Assembly (NCBI GenBank): GCA_000687975.1
Contig: JIAB01000001.1
Location: forward strand, 1,550,001 to 1,614,000
Direction of reading: 5' to 3'
DNA: 64,000 nt
Source: Lachnospiraceae bacterium AC2031
GTDB taxonomy: Bacteria; Bacillota; Clostridia; Lachnospirales; Lachnospiraceae
Part shown: in pieces, positions 39,560 to 49,129 of the stretch
How positions within the stretch are numbered: the first letter of the stretch is position 1
Layout: each line of letters starts with the position of its first letter
Notes under the pieces: model-generated
The model's input: only the letters and a program-made list of their open reading frames with translations
What the model was told of the DNA's origin: nothing
The model's database searches: none
Program-made: the position numbers and the translations under genes

Positions 39560-40843
39560 TCACTCCCTAACCCAGCTATTTCGTATAAACTCATCCCATC
39601 TATCTTCAGCTGATAAACCTTCATGATCAAGAATTGTTACATCGGCTCCAGCCTCCTCAATAATCCTTCGACAACGTTTATTTCCTTTTATGCAAGCCTT
39701 GATTAAAGCTGTAAATCCATTTCCATCCTGTTGATTTAGGCTGACTCGTTTATCAGCGCACAAATCCTTAACCATTTCCTCCTGTTCCTCCCATGCTGCA
39801 ACCATCAGAGGCATATTCCCATCATTCTTCTGTCTTATCTTGCCAACATCATAAGGATTTCGACTTCCTATATTAGGGTTTGCACCACATTCATTAAGAA
39901 GAAAAGAGAACATCTTATAATCATGCTTCTTTATTGCATGTGTAATAGGCGGAAAATTTTTACTTTCTCTATCTCTACGATTAACATCTGCTCCATTTTT
40001 TATAAGCCATCGTATTTTTTCTCTTCGCTGTTCAAAATTAGCAGAACAATTATCAACAGCCGAAATAATAAGCGTTGATCCATCCGCCAAAAAACAATTC
40101 CACTCATCTTCACTTAGAGAATTAATTCTAATTCCTAACACATCCTCAATATCATCGTATGAATTTGCATAGTAATCATTTATAGCGTTTAAAGCAATCC
40201 AATTGACAAGTTTCTGCTTCGTAGCTGCGTACTCTTCCAAGAATAAAAGGTTATAAGGACTCTTTTCTGTTATAGAACCTTTAATTTGAAGAGCACGCGG
40301 AACATCATTAGTAATAATATCCACATCACAACAAAGCTCCTCAGAAACAGCATTCGCTATATCAATGATAACCATTTCGGATGTACTCGGAATAGAATAA
40401 CTTTTTGTCTGTATTCTTTCATTTCTTCGAATCTTAGTTATCAAATCCAGTGCCCTACCACCAAGCTCATTTGCATTATTATTTTTTATGTTTTTCAAAT
40501 CATCTATTACAAATCCTGGGATAAAAACGCAACTATATTCTTCACTAAGCTCCCCCAAAAGATCCGGTCTTGTTAAAAGTGCAGACGTATCCACCACTAC
40601 TGCTCTTTCACCTCGAAGAAATAGTTTTTTCTGTTTTTCTGTCATTCCAAGCACATCACAGTATTTCTCAGCGAATTCATGGACTTTATTAAAACTGGTT
40701 TCTCCACCTATTTTTTCAGCTCTAGATAGTGCTGATTTACTAATGTGAATAGCATTAGCCATCTGAGTAATTGTATAATTATTTTTTTCACGAAGTTGAG
40801 TCATTCTTCGTCTTAAAAAATCTGTTTTCATCATTATATCCAC
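39560..40843 (-). CDS. HTH-PIN-ankyrin protein, copy 2
   Basis: 427 residues. Residues 12-67 are an XRE helix-turn-helix (NNYTITQMANAIHISKSALS). Residues about 82-205 are a PIN-type ribonuclease domain: VVVDTSALLTRPDLL with Asp85, FVIDDLKNIK with Asp114/115, Asp161 and DVDIITND (Asp173-180). Residues about 265-420 are ankyrin repeats (GADVNRRDRESKNFPPITHA, CGANPNIGSR, GNGFTALIKACIKGNKRC). The start is GTG at 40843, after AAGGAGTAAGTC. The paralogue is 28 bp upstream, and the radical SAM gene follows by 6 bp. Confidence 0.85.
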   Translation of the reverse strand: MDIMMKTDFLRRRMTQLREKNNYTITQMANAIHISKSALSRAEKIGGETSFNKVHEFAEKYCDVLGMTEKQKKLFLRGERAVVVDTSALLTRPDLLGELSEEYSCVFIPGFVIDDLKNIKNNNANELGGRALDLITKIRRNERIQTKSYSIPSTSEMVIIDIANAVSEELCCDVDIITNDVPRALQIKGSITEKSPYNLLFLEEYAATKQKLVNWIALNAINDYYANSYDDIEDVLGIRINSLSEDEWNCFLADGSTLIISAVDNCSANFEQRREKIRWLIKNGADVNRRDRESKNFPPITHAIKKHDYKMFSFLLNECGANPNIGSRNPYDVGKIRQKNDGNMPLMVAAWEEQEEMVKDLCADKRVSLNQQDGNGFTALIKACIKGNKRCRRIIEEAGADVTILDHEGLSAEDRWDEFIRNSWVRE

Positions 40844-40871
40844 GACTTACTCCTTCCAGCTATACAGCGGT

Positions 40872-42194
40872 CTATTTACGATTCTTTTTATATCGCCTAT
40901 TATCATTACCTCTATTATATTTTTTTTCATTTGGTCCATTTTCCAAAAACGCATGATAATGATCCATAAATGTCAATCCATTAATATCCACTATTTTTTC
41001 ATCCGCATTATACTCTTGGAGAATATCTCTACATCTTGTATTTCCATTCATACAAGCCTTCATCAAAGCAGTAAACCCATTTCCATCCTGCTGATTAATA
41101 CTTGTTTTTGAATTTTGACATAATAACCGAACTATATCTTCGCGTCCATGATAAGCAGCAACCATAAGCGGCATATTTCCTTCATTCTTATGACGTACAT
41201 ATCCTGATTCAAATGGATCTCTGCTACCCACATTAGGATCAGCATTACATTCATTCAAAAGAAATTTAACCATTTCAACATCATTTTTTTGTACAGCATG
41301 AGTCAATGGAGGAAAGTATCTTCTACCGCAATCCCTCTTGTTTACATCTGCCCCACAACTTATCAACCATAGTATTTTTTTCTTACGTTGTTCAAATGAA
41401 ACACCATTTTTACGAACCACCGAAATAATCATCGTGTTTCCATCTTTTAAATAACCATTAGCTTCTTCTATAGTAGGACGTTCTGCTTCTTCATACGAAT
41501 CTAAATATAATGAATTAAAACTATCTAATCTATCCATATTTAGAAGCTCTTGCTTTTTCTTCATATAATCTTTTAAATGAATTGCTGAAATCGAATCATC
41601 ACCCTTGAGATATGCAGAATAATCTGTATCCTCCGTAATGATATCTACCTTACAGCTATATTTTGCAGAAGAATTACGTGCTATACTTATAATCTTACAG
41701 TCATTATTTACATCCTGCTTAGTATCAGTATATTTTTCTAGAATAGTTTTCTCTCCGTAGCTTATCCCACGAATAATTTCCCATGCTTTCTTTGCAAGTG
41801 TAGTATTGTTATTATGATTTTTAATGTTACCTAGCTCATTCATAACCACATCAGGAATGACAACTTTGCTGTATTCTTTATTTAACTCATCAATAAGTTG
41901 AGCATTTTTAAGCAACGCAGATGTATCTGGGATCGCTATCTTATCACCTCTCATAAACTGTTCAGTCTGGCTTTTTGACATGCCAAACACCTGACAATAT
42001 TTCCTGGCCATATCAAGTAAAGTTTTTTCACTGGTTTTCCCAGATTCAACTCTTGAAATAGAAGATTTATTAGGCGCAATACCATTGTCATATTTCGCCA
42101 GTTTTTGAGTCATTTCTTCCATCGTACAATTATTTTTTTCACGAAGTTCTTTTAATCGAATGCATAGAAACGCAACATCTGATTTATTATCCAT
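40872..42194 (-). CDS. HTH-PIN-ankyrin protein, copy 1
   Basis: 440 residues. Same three-part layout as copy 2: XRE HTH at 14-68 (NNCTMEEMTQKLAKYDNGIA), PIN domain at about 86-212 with Asp90 (AIPDTSALL), Glu120 (VVMNELGNIK), Asp165 and Asp184-191 (VDIITEDTDY), and ankyrin repeats at about 275-415 (GADVNKRDCGRRYFPPLTHA). The tail is basic (KKYNRGNDNRRYKKNRK), fit for nucleic acid. The full acidic set suggests an active RNase. The promoter has the GCAAC operator array, so this HTH is the likely regulator of both operons. GGAGGGCGATTCTTT precedes the ATG. Confidence 0.85.
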   Translation of the reverse strand: MDNKSDVAFLCIRLKELREKNNCTMEEMTQKLAKYDNGIAPNKSSISRVESGKTSEKTLLDMARKYCQVFGMSKSQTEQFMRGDKIAIPDTSALLKNAQLIDELNKEYSKVVIPDVVMNELGNIKNHNNNTTLAKKAWEIIRGISYGEKTILEKYTDTKQDVNNDCKIISIARNSSAKYSCKVDIITEDTDYSAYLKGDDSISAIHLKDYMKKKQELLNMDRLDSFNSLYLDSYEEAERPTIEEANGYLKDGNTMIISVVRKNGVSFEQRKKKILWLISCGADVNKRDCGRRYFPPLTHAVQKNDVEMVKFLLNECNADPNVGSRDPFESGYVRHKNEGNMPLMVAAYHGREDIVRLLCQNSKTSINQQDGNGFTALMKACMNGNTRCRDILQEYNADEKIVDINGLTFMDHYHAFLENGPNEKKYNRGNDNRRYKKNRK

Positions 42195-42244
42195 AAAGAA
42201 TCGCCCTCCTTTGGATTATTTTGGCTTTGATAACTTATAATCTC

Positions 42245-42364
42245 ATTATAAACCATGTTGCGTTTTGTGCAATATAATCCAGTGATTTTGCAACAATTTT
42301 TTACAATGCGCAACACAAACTCTCTATCTGTTGAGATACGCAACAAAAAGAAATTATATGCAAC
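42245..42364 (-). promoter_or_regulatory. Promoter with GCAAC operator array 2
   Basis: GTTGC at 42257 and GCAAC at 42290, 42310, 42340 and 42360. The offsets from GTTGC are +33, +53, +83 and +103, identical to array 1 (36968, 37001, 37021, 37051, 37071). On the minus strand TTGCAC (42272-42267), 16 bp, TATAAT (42250-42245) form the promoter, with GTTGC in the spacer and AAAACGCAACA identical in both promoters. The last site lies within the recombinase coding end. Confidence 0.85.
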
Positions 42365-43940
42365 TTACGATTCCAAGTCTCTTTTGGAACTTCCATAGTA
42401 TCTCTATCTCGTTATCGACACCGATACAAATCTTATCTATAAAGATATTCTCCAGTTCCTTGTTCATCTCTTCTACATTGGTTATCGTCTCCACTGATGT
42501 AAGCTCGGACTTAATCTCTTTTATCTTCCTTGTGATGTTCTTCTTTTCGACTTCAAGTTCTAGCTTCCTGGCATCATATTCCCTGATCAAGGCATCGTTG
42601 TTCTTCTTCACTTCCAGATATTCTTCTTTGGTCAAAACTTGGTCGTGGTAATTCTCGTATGCTATCCTCAAGTCACCCTTCAGCAGATTTATTCTTTCAT
42701 TAATGTCTGCAATGGACTCCTTTACGGTATTCAACTCACCATATGCTAGATTACTCTTACCGCATATGATTCTATCTATATCTACTTGTTCTTTTATATA
42801 CTTATTCAAACTCGATACGACAACTTGTTCTATATCTTTTTGAAGTACTGATTTTACACAGCTATCACAAGATCTATCGCTATATATCGTAGAGCAAAAA
42901 TACTTCGGATTTCCATTACCATTATAACTAAGTTTCTTGCCACACCCTTTGCAATACAGCTTTCCAAATACGCTTTTCCGTCGTTTAAGATTTGCAGTAT
43001 TTGAAGAAGTGATTCCAAAACTATTATTATTTCTCATCTTCTCTTGAACGGCTTCAAAGTCTTTTCTTCGGATTATCGCTTTATGGCAATGTTCTATAGT
43101 CTTCCATTCATCCTTTGAAATTAGTTTCTTTTTCTTAGAACCGGTTGATGCAGCCTCAGCTTTTCCATAGGTTATATTACCAATATAAATATCATTATGA
43201 AGTATTCTGCTGACTGCAGCATTCGACCATACCGCTGTTGCTATATCTTTTCTATGCGTAGTGGATAAACCTTTTTCATATTGATATCTAGCCGGACACG
43301 GAACACCTTCTGCATTAAGATCTTTTCGAATTGCATACATAGATTTTCCATCTAGATATTCTTTGAAGATTCTCTTCACTATTACAGCTGAAGATTCATC
43401 GATTTCAAGCTTATGCTTATCACACTCGAATTTCTTATATCCATACGGTGGTGAAGTGGCTATATATTTACCACTCGCTCTTTTTGTATGTAGAGATGAT
43501 TTAACCTTCTCTGACAAATCTTCACTATACATATCATAAAGGATTTCCTTGAAAGCTATGTCTATACCGCCGACTCCACCTATTGTTCTGTCGCTGTCAT
43601 AATTATCATTTATAGCTATGAATCTGACACCCATAAAGGGAAATATCTGCTCTCGGTATTTACCGCACACAATCTGATCTCGGGAGAATCTGGACATATC
43701 CTTTACGATAACACAGTTTATCTCACCAGCCTTTACCAGATTCATCATACGTTCAAATCCGGGACGATTCTCACTCTTTCCGGATAGACCATCATCTTTG
43801 AATTCATAGCAGTCATACTGCCTTAAATCCTTATGAGCAAAAATGTATTCTTTTATATATATTCTCTGATTCTTTATACTGTTACTCTCATCAGCTCCTT
43901 CTTCCTCTTTGGAAAGTCTGAGGTACATTGCAAGTTTCAT
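42354..43940 (-). CDS. Large serine recombinase 3
   Basis: 528 residues. The resolvase domain has the catalytic Ser in MYLRLSKEEEG (Ser10), with DDGLSGKSENRPGFERMMNL and VIVKDMSRFSRD (Arg residues). The recombinase domain (about 155-280), a zinc-ribbon segment (LYCKGCGKKLSYNGNGNPKY) and a C-terminal coiled coil follow, ending ICIGVDNEIEILWKF. It overlaps the upstream recombinase by 4 bp. Three such enzymes in a row probably act together in integration and excision. Its last codons contain one GCAAC operator site of the neighbouring operon. Confidence 0.92.
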   Translation of the reverse strand: MKLAMYLRLSKEEEGADESNSIKNQRIYIKEYIFAHKDLRQYDCYEFKDDGLSGKSENRPGFERMMNLVKAGEINCVIVKDMSRFSRDQIVCGKYREQIFPFMGVRFIAINDNYDSDRTIGGVGGIDIAFKEILYDMYSEDLSEKVKSSLHTKRASGKYIATSPPYGYKKFECDKHKLEIDESSAVIVKRIFKEYLDGKSMYAIRKDLNAEGVPCPARYQYEKGLSTTHRKDIATAVWSNAAVSRILHNDIYIGNITYGKAEAASTGSKKKKLISKDEWKTIEHCHKAIIRRKDFEAVQEKMRNNNSFGITSSNTANLKRRKSVFGKLYCKGCGKKLSYNGNGNPKYFCSTIYSDRSCDSCVKSVLQKDIEQVVVSSLNKYIKEQVDIDRIICGKSNLAYGELNTVKESIADINERINLLKGDLRIAYENYHDQVLTKEEYLEVKKNNDALIREYDARKLELEVEKKNITRKIKEIKSELTSVETITNVEEMNKELENIFIDKICIGVDNEIEILWKFQKRLGIVSCI

Positions 43941-45631
43941 ATAGTAGCACCCCCATCCCTTATAGGCTTTATTGGAAGATCAATCTCAACTTCATGCCCA
44001 GGAAGAACCCTAATTTCTTTTACAAGAATACTTAGCAAGGATTCATCTAGGAAAAATCTCTTTCTTTTCTTCCCTTGAATCAACGCCTTACACCAGTTTA
44101 TGACAGACTCAACCTCTCTTTTCGCGTCGGAGTATTTCTTATCAAGTTCATTTATCTCTTCTCTGAAATGTTCAGCATCTTTCTGCTGTTCTTTCTGTCT
44201 GAGTAAATATTCTCCCTTTTCAAGCTTACCTTCAGAATACTGTGCATACAACTCTGTCATTTCATATTTACAGCCATCCATTTTCTGAGATAATATCTTT
44301 CGCTGCATTTCATATTGATTTTCCATCTCCTGGAGAATTGCCTCTGTCTTTTCCTTAAAAAGCATGACATTATATCTAGGAGTGCGATCATCAAAATGAG
44401 CCATCTTCCCCGCTGTCTTAAGAAGCGTATTATATACTGCATCATCCAGTACTTTTTCTGTGAGCCGGACACCACAGGCACGTGATTTGCTTGTTTCATC
44501 ACCTCTCGGGCAGAAATAATAATAATTTCTGTACTTTACTCCTTTTGATGTCCTTATCTCTGAAGCCATCTGAAGTGAAGCACCACAGATTCCACATTTG
44601 AGGATTTTCTTATATTTGTTATCTTTCTTCTTTAGTCTTTTCCCGGCATCAGACTTGAAGGATGCAATATCTTTTCTCTCCTCTATTTCCTTCCTGACAT
44701 TTTCAAACTCTTCCTCACTAATGATTGCATCATGAGTTCCTGGAACAATTATCCAGTCAGACTCATTTTGCTTATGTCTCTTTTCACCTTCGAATAGCTT
44801 GGATGTTCTCTTTCCCTGGATCAATACTCCTGTATATTCTTTATTACTCAGAATATTTGATATTGTACCAACATGCCATTTGCAGTCTGCATCATCTTTG
44901 GATTTGATAATACCAGTCTTTTTGTATATTGCAGGACCGGTATAACCTTTCCCAGAAAGATATATCGCAATATCTCTTAAAGAATCACCTTCAGCCGCCT
45001 TTGTATAAATCTCTTTAACCACCTTGGCAGCATCCGGATCCACCACAAATCTTCTTGTATTCTTATCCACCTTATAACCATACGGAGCCTCCTTTCCGGT
45101 GAAGATTCCTCTTTCCATCTCACTTTGCCTAGTTGAATATATTTTTTGAGATATATCCTTCGCATACATATCATTTACAAGGTTCTTCAAAGCAAGTTCC
45201 AGCGCTTTGTTAGAATTCATTTTATCTGCAGAATCATAATTATCATTTACAGATATAAATCTGACCTGAAGGAAAGGAAGAATCGTCTCAAGAAGATTAC
45301 TGGTCTCAAGATCATTTCTTCCAAACCTCGACAGGTCTTTTACAATAATCGCATTTATCCGTCCAGCCTTGATATCTGCCATAAGCTCATTAAAAGCAGG
45401 TCTGTTAAATGTGGTTCCTGAATATCCCTTGTCCACATATTCTTTATAATTCTTAAACTCAGGACGTGTAGCTATATAGTTCTTAATGATTTCCATCTGA
45501 TTTTCGATGGATTCACTTTTTAAATTATTTCTGTCCACTGACAGTCTGGCATATAATGCCGTCTTATATATATCGGAAGTCTCTGCAGCAGTTTCTTCCA
45601 CTGCCATATAACGCTTAGCTCTTTTCGCCAT
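43937..45631 (-). CDS. Large serine recombinase 2
   Basis: 564 residues. Catalytic Ser in TALYARLSVDRNN (Ser31), DKGYSGTTFNRPAFNELMAD and VKDLSRFGRNDLETSNLLET. The recombinase domain, a zinc ribbon (KCGICGASLQMASEIRTSKG) and a coiled-coil domain follow, ending VLPGHEVEIDLPIKPI. Start at the ATG at 45631, 3 bp after the stop of recombinase 1, and its stop overlaps the start of recombinase 3. All key residues appear intact. Confidence 0.92.
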   Translation of the reverse strand: MAKRAKRYMAVEETAAETSDIYKTALYARLSVDRNNLKSESIENQMEIIKNYIATRPEFKNYKEYVDKGYSGTTFNRPAFNELMADIKAGRINAIIVKDLSRFGRNDLETSNLLETILPFLQVRFISVNDNYDSADKMNSNKALELALKNLVNDMYAKDISQKIYSTRQSEMERGIFTGKEAPYGYKVDKNTRRFVVDPDAAKVVKEIYTKAAEGDSLRDIAIYLSGKGYTGPAIYKKTGIIKSKDDADCKWHVGTISNILSNKEYTGVLIQGKRTSKLFEGEKRHKQNESDWIIVPGTHDAIISEEEFENVRKEIEERKDIASFKSDAGKRLKKKDNKYKKILKCGICGASLQMASEIRTSKGVKYRNYYYFCPRGDETSKSRACGVRLTEKVLDDAVYNTLLKTAGKMAHFDDRTPRYNVMLFKEKTEAILQEMENQYEMQRKILSQKMDGCKYEMTELYAQYSEGKLEKGEYLLRQKEQQKDAEHFREEINELDKKYSDAKREVESVINWCKALIQGKKRKRFFLDESLLSILVKEIRVLPGHEVEIDLPIKPIRDGGATI

Positions 45632-45634
45632 AGC

Positions 45635-47290
45635 TTATGCCTCCTTCTGCCTTACCGCTGTAATTATCAGTTCCGAGAGTTCATCCAGCTCCTTTAATTT
45701 TTCAATCTCCGGCTGGTATCGGAACATTATCTTTATACTGTTATCAGCATATACTTCAATCTTGTCCACAAATGTCACAAGTATTCTTTTCTCTATAATG
45801 CCAACCTTCAGACCATCCCTCAGGTTATCAAGCTTCTCGCCTGCCAGAACTCCCTCATCATATATTCGGGAAATGATATTCTTCTGATTATCAATAGCCT
45901 TCTGAATATTTTCTTTCCTAGTTTCATAGGATTTTCTATATTCATAGTACTGTTCCTCATCCACTAATCCTTCTTCTCTGTCTGATTCAAGTGTTTTAAG
46001 AATAGAATTGTATCTGACAAGTTCCTGACTGAGTTTTGCTATCTTCTTGTCGTGTGACACAGCTTCATCAAAATTGATTTCTGCCATATTAAGTTTTTCT
46101 ATTACTTTGTCGTAATTACTGTATTCATTCAGCATTTTTGTAAGCTGCTTCTTTACGATTTCGTCCAGGTCATCATGATATATTCTGTGATTAGTACATC
46201 CGCCAGAACGCTTATAGTTAGAACACTGATAATAAATGACTTCTCCCTTCTTTCCCTTATATATCTTCCTTATCATTGGAGTCTTGCAGTCACCGCAGAA
46301 AAGGATTCCATTATAGATATAAGAAGTATTGGAATCTGGAGCCATTACCATGTCTCTCACCATAAGATTCTGGACAGTTCGGAAATCTACTTTACTAACG
46401 ATTGGATCCATAGCATTTTCAATACGAATCCATTCATCCTCCGGTTTATAGATGACTTTATTAACCTTATAACTGACTTTTGCAGTCTTTCCCTGAATCA
46501 AAGTTCCAGTATAGATTTCATTTTCAAGGATTCTGATGACCGTTCTAGCTGACCATCTTCCACTGCATGTTCTCTTATATCCGGATTTCTTTCCTCTTTT
46601 GTTTTTCTGATACTCAGATGGCGTCATAACACCTGCTTCGGTAAGTTCCTTAGCAATAGCATTTGAACTCTTTCCATCCAGCTTCTTCGCGAAAATACTT
46701 CGAACAACTTCTGCAGCCTCTTCATCTATAACCAGCTTGTTTTTATTCTCTGAACTCTTAACATATCCATAAGGAGCATATGGGCCTATATAGTCACCAC
46801 GTTTCATCTTCACTTCCTTACTGGATCTAACCTTCATGGATATGTCTCTGCTGTAGTTATCATTTGTCAGAGCCTTAATTGGAAGAATAACATGAGTTTC
46901 ACTGCCCGATGCTGTTAGCGAATCATAACAGTCATTTACAGATATAAATCTGACTCCCTTTTCCTTAAATGTTTTGAGAAGATATGTTCCGGCTTCAATC
47001 CTCTCCCTTCCAAATCTGGACAGATCCTTCACGATAATGCAGTTAATAAGTCCCGCATCAATATCATTCATCATTTCTTCCAGGCCAGGACGGTTAAAGT
47101 TCATACCGGTATAGCCATCATCCTGATATTCTTTCACGAACTTAATATCAGACTGCTTCTGAATATAGTTCATGGTAATCAGTCTCTGATTAGTTATGCT
47201 ATTACTCTCAGACTTTTCATAAGAGCGCAGATCATCATCCCCCTTGGAAAGACGAAGGTAAATAGCAGCCTTATATATTTTTCTTTTCAT
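45635..47290 (-). CDS. Large serine recombinase 1
   Basis: 551 residues, first of the three. Catalytic Ser in AAIYLRLSKGDDD (Ser15), QDDGYTGMNFNRPGLEEMMN and VKDLSRFGRERIEAGTYLLK. The zinc ribbon is ILFCGDCKTPMIRKIYKGKK, and the C-terminal coiled coil precedes VTFVDKIEVYADNSIKI. It follows the TnpW-like gene by 41 bp across a CACGTCT hairpin, and a sigma-A promoter lies at 47584-47612. Confidence 0.92.
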   Translation of the reverse strand: MKRKIYKAAIYLRLSKGDDDLRSYEKSESNSITNQRLITMNYIQKQSDIKFVKEYQDDGYTGMNFNRPGLEEMMNDIDAGLINCIIVKDLSRFGRERIEAGTYLLKTFKEKGVRFISVNDCYDSLTASGSETHVILPIKALTNDNYSRDISMKVRSSKEVKMKRGDYIGPYAPYGYVKSSENKNKLVIDEEAAEVVRSIFAKKLDGKSSNAIAKELTEAGVMTPSEYQKNKRGKKSGYKRTCSGRWSARTVIRILENEIYTGTLIQGKTAKVSYKVNKVIYKPEDEWIRIENAMDPIVSKVDFRTVQNLMVRDMVMAPDSNTSYIYNGILFCGDCKTPMIRKIYKGKKGEVIYYQCSNYKRSGGCTNHRIYHDDLDEIVKKQLTKMLNEYSNYDKVIEKLNMAEINFDEAVSHDKKIAKLSQELVRYNSILKTLESDREEGLVDEEQYYEYRKSYETRKENIQKAIDNQKNIISRIYDEGVLAGEKLDNLRDGLKVGIIEKRILVTFVDKIEVYADNSIKIMFRYQPEIEKLKELDELSELIITAVRQKEA

Positions 47291-47331
47291 GGATTTTTGT
47301 AACCTCTTGATCCACGTCTGTGAGACGTGTG

Positions 47332-47508
47332 TTAAAAAACCAACGAAGCTACATGATCGATATAGTTTATGATGAGCTCAGTGATATCTTCTTCTCCTAC
47401 GAAGTATGACTTTACAGTATACTTACCATAGGTACTGATATCGTCTGGCTGTTTAGAATCATCATCGACAGTAGCCAGGTCGTCTTGTTGACTAGTATCA
47501 TCCTTCAT
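47332..47508 (-). CDS. TnpW-like small element protein, 58 aa
   Basis: MKDDTSQQDDLATVDDDSKQ, then YGKYTVKSYFVGEEDITELI and INYIDHVASLVF. The C-terminal pattern (YxVxSYFxxxxDxxxLIxxYI) resembles the small TnpW-type proteins that precede recombinases of clostridial elements. GGGAGATTCT precedes the ATG. Its role is unknown; it may modulate recombination. Confidence 0.6.
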   Translation of the reverse strand: MKDDTSQQDDLATVDDDSKQPDDISTYGKYTVKSYFVGEEDITELIINYIDHVASLVF

Positions 47509-47583
47509 AGAATCTCCCTTCTATGCCGGATAAAGCCTGACTTTGTCCTAATGATTTTTAAGAGATTTTTTCTTCAATTAAGG

Positions 47584-47612
47584 ATTATACATTGAATATC
47601 ACTCTCAATCAA
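47584..47612 (-). promoter_or_regulatory. Promoter of the recombinase operon
   Basis: TTGATT (47612-47607), 17 bp spacer, TATAAT (47589-47584) on the minus strand, about 75 bp before the TnpW-like start. Confidence 0.6.
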
Positions 47613-47645
47613 GTACAAAGCAAGCTTTCCAGCACTTTTTTACAT

Positions 47646-48515
47646 TTATTTCTTCAAAATAGCCTCTCTTATAACTTTATTATTCTCTTCCATATTTATT
47701 TTTCTGATATTCCTACCCTCGATCAGGATTGGCGTGCATCTCTCCAGGATTCGGTCATAGATTCTCTTATGAGCCAGATCCTTTGGATTTTTCAGATCAT
47801 CAAGAATAATATTGGTTGTGATTATCATTGGTCTGCCGCTTCTGTATCTGGTATCGATTACGTTATAAACCTGCTCAGTGGCATAGTCTGTATTTCTCTC
47901 TATCCCAAGATCATCAATTATCAGAAGCGACTTTTGATTGATTGTTTCAATTATCTGATTCTTTTCTTCCGAAAATGCGCCTGTCAGCTGATTGATAATC
48001 GTAGAAAAATTAGTCATATAAACTGATATGCCTTTATCGATAAGAGCATTTGCGATACAGCCGGCAAAATATGTTTTTCCGGTTCCTGTCTGGCCCCACA
48101 GAAGAAGACCTCTTCCATCAGCCTTAAGGTCTTCAAATCTATCAACATAGTTTTGTGCCATATAAAGCTTTGTGTTATAGCCCTTATCATTTTCAAATGT
48201 GTACTCCCACATCTTTCTATCTGGCATTCCGGTTCGACGTAAACTCTCAGTGCGGCGCTGAAACTCTCTTCTTTCCTCTTCCTGAATCCTCGCGTCACGT
48301 TCTGCTTCACCACATTTACAAAGCGTTCTCACAATATGTTCTTCTCCATGTATATTGAAGCGGAGCTGACGATGCTTACCGCAAACCCGGCAATAAATTA
48401 ATCCATCAACAGGATCTATATATTCATCTTCAGCCAAGGCAACCGGATTTTCATCAAGAGAATGATTAAGAGCATTATTAAAAACTGAATTATTATCAGT
48501 ATTTTCCATATTCAT
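47646..48515 (-). CDS. DnaC/IstB-type helicase loader
   Basis: 289 residues. An N-terminal zinc-binding segment (IYCRVCGKHRQ, CKCG) precedes an AAA+ ATPase with Walker A GQTGTGKT (141-148), Walker B LLIIDDLGIE and an Arg-containing sensor stretch (YRSGRPMIITTN). Such loaders recruit DnaB to an initiator on mobile elements. Its ATG overlaps the RepA stop by 4 bp (ATGA), coupling the two. A GGAGGAAGTTT site precedes the start. Confidence 0.9.
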   Translation of the reverse strand: MNMENTDNNSVFNNALNHSLDENPVALAEDEYIDPVDGLIYCRVCGKHRQLRFNIHGEEHIVRTLCKCGEAERDARIQEEERREFQRRTESLRRTGMPDRKMWEYTFENDKGYNTKLYMAQNYVDRFEDLKADGRGLLLWGQTGTGKTYFAGCIANALIDKGISVYMTNFSTIINQLTGAFSEEKNQIIETINQKSLLIIDDLGIERNTDYATEQVYNVIDTRYRSGRPMIITTNIILDDLKNPKDLAHKRIYDRILERCTPILIEGRNIRKINMEENNKVIREAILKK

Positions 48516-49102
48516 AAACTTCCTCCACCTTCTGTATATTTCTTTTCATAATCATCCATGGAATAATTGTATGGATTAGTATTATTAAAATCTTTATAGA
48601 TAACTTTATTACTCTTATTATTAGGTGTACTTTTGGAATAATACACGCTGTTCTTTTGGGCGCTAACATACTCCTTTTCGGCGCATGTATAGTTCTTTTC
48701 GACGTAATTTTTTTTATATTCATCCTTCAGGTCTTCATACTCGGGAATAAACTTATGAACATATATAATCGCGGGTTTGCCTCGACCTTGTTCAACTCTC
48801 GTAATCAAGCCAACGCCTTCATCTCCAAGCTCTTTGAATATATCTCTCGCCTTATGATTGCTACAGTCAAAAAACTTCTCAACACTCTTAAGCGTATATC
48901 TTATATATAGTCTGTCTTCATCGTCATACCATCCTGCCCTTACGGAAAACTCTACTAATTCAAGAAACTTTCCATAGAGAACTTTTGCTTCAGTAGAAAG
49001 CCTACTCAGGGATTTATATTCAAAAAGAAACTTTGGTAATCTGAAGAATACACTTCTATCTATTGGATCATTCTTCTTATAAGCGAATCTTTCAATTGCC
49101 AT
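48512..49102 (-). CDS. RepA_N-type replication initiator
   Basis: 196 residues from the ATG at 49102. Residues 12-120 match RepA N-terminal domains of clostridial elements: VFFRLPKFLFEYKSLSRLST, AKVLYGKFLELVEFS, RLYIRYTLKSVEKFFDCSNH, and ITRVEQGRGKPAIIYVHKFI. The rest is a polar tail that ends at the loader gene. The element may therefore replicate after excision. GGGGGTGTTACAT precedes the start. Confidence 0.85.
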   Translation of the reverse strand: MAIERFAYKKNDPIDRSVFFRLPKFLFEYKSLSRLSTEAKVLYGKFLELVEFSVRAGWYDDEDRLYIRYTLKSVEKFFDCSNHKARDIFKELGDEGVGLITRVEQGRGKPAIIYVHKFIPEYEDLKDEYKKNYVEKNYTCAEKEYVSAQKNSVYYSKSTPNNKSNKVIYKDFNNTNPYNYSMDDYEKKYTEGGGSL

Positions 49103-49129
49103 ATGTAACACCCCCTTTCGCTATTTTTC

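Noticed and set aside
43937-47290. Recombinase genes as one gene broken by frameshifts
   Set aside because: Each frame carries its own catalytic Ser, recombinase domain, zinc ribbon and coiled coil.
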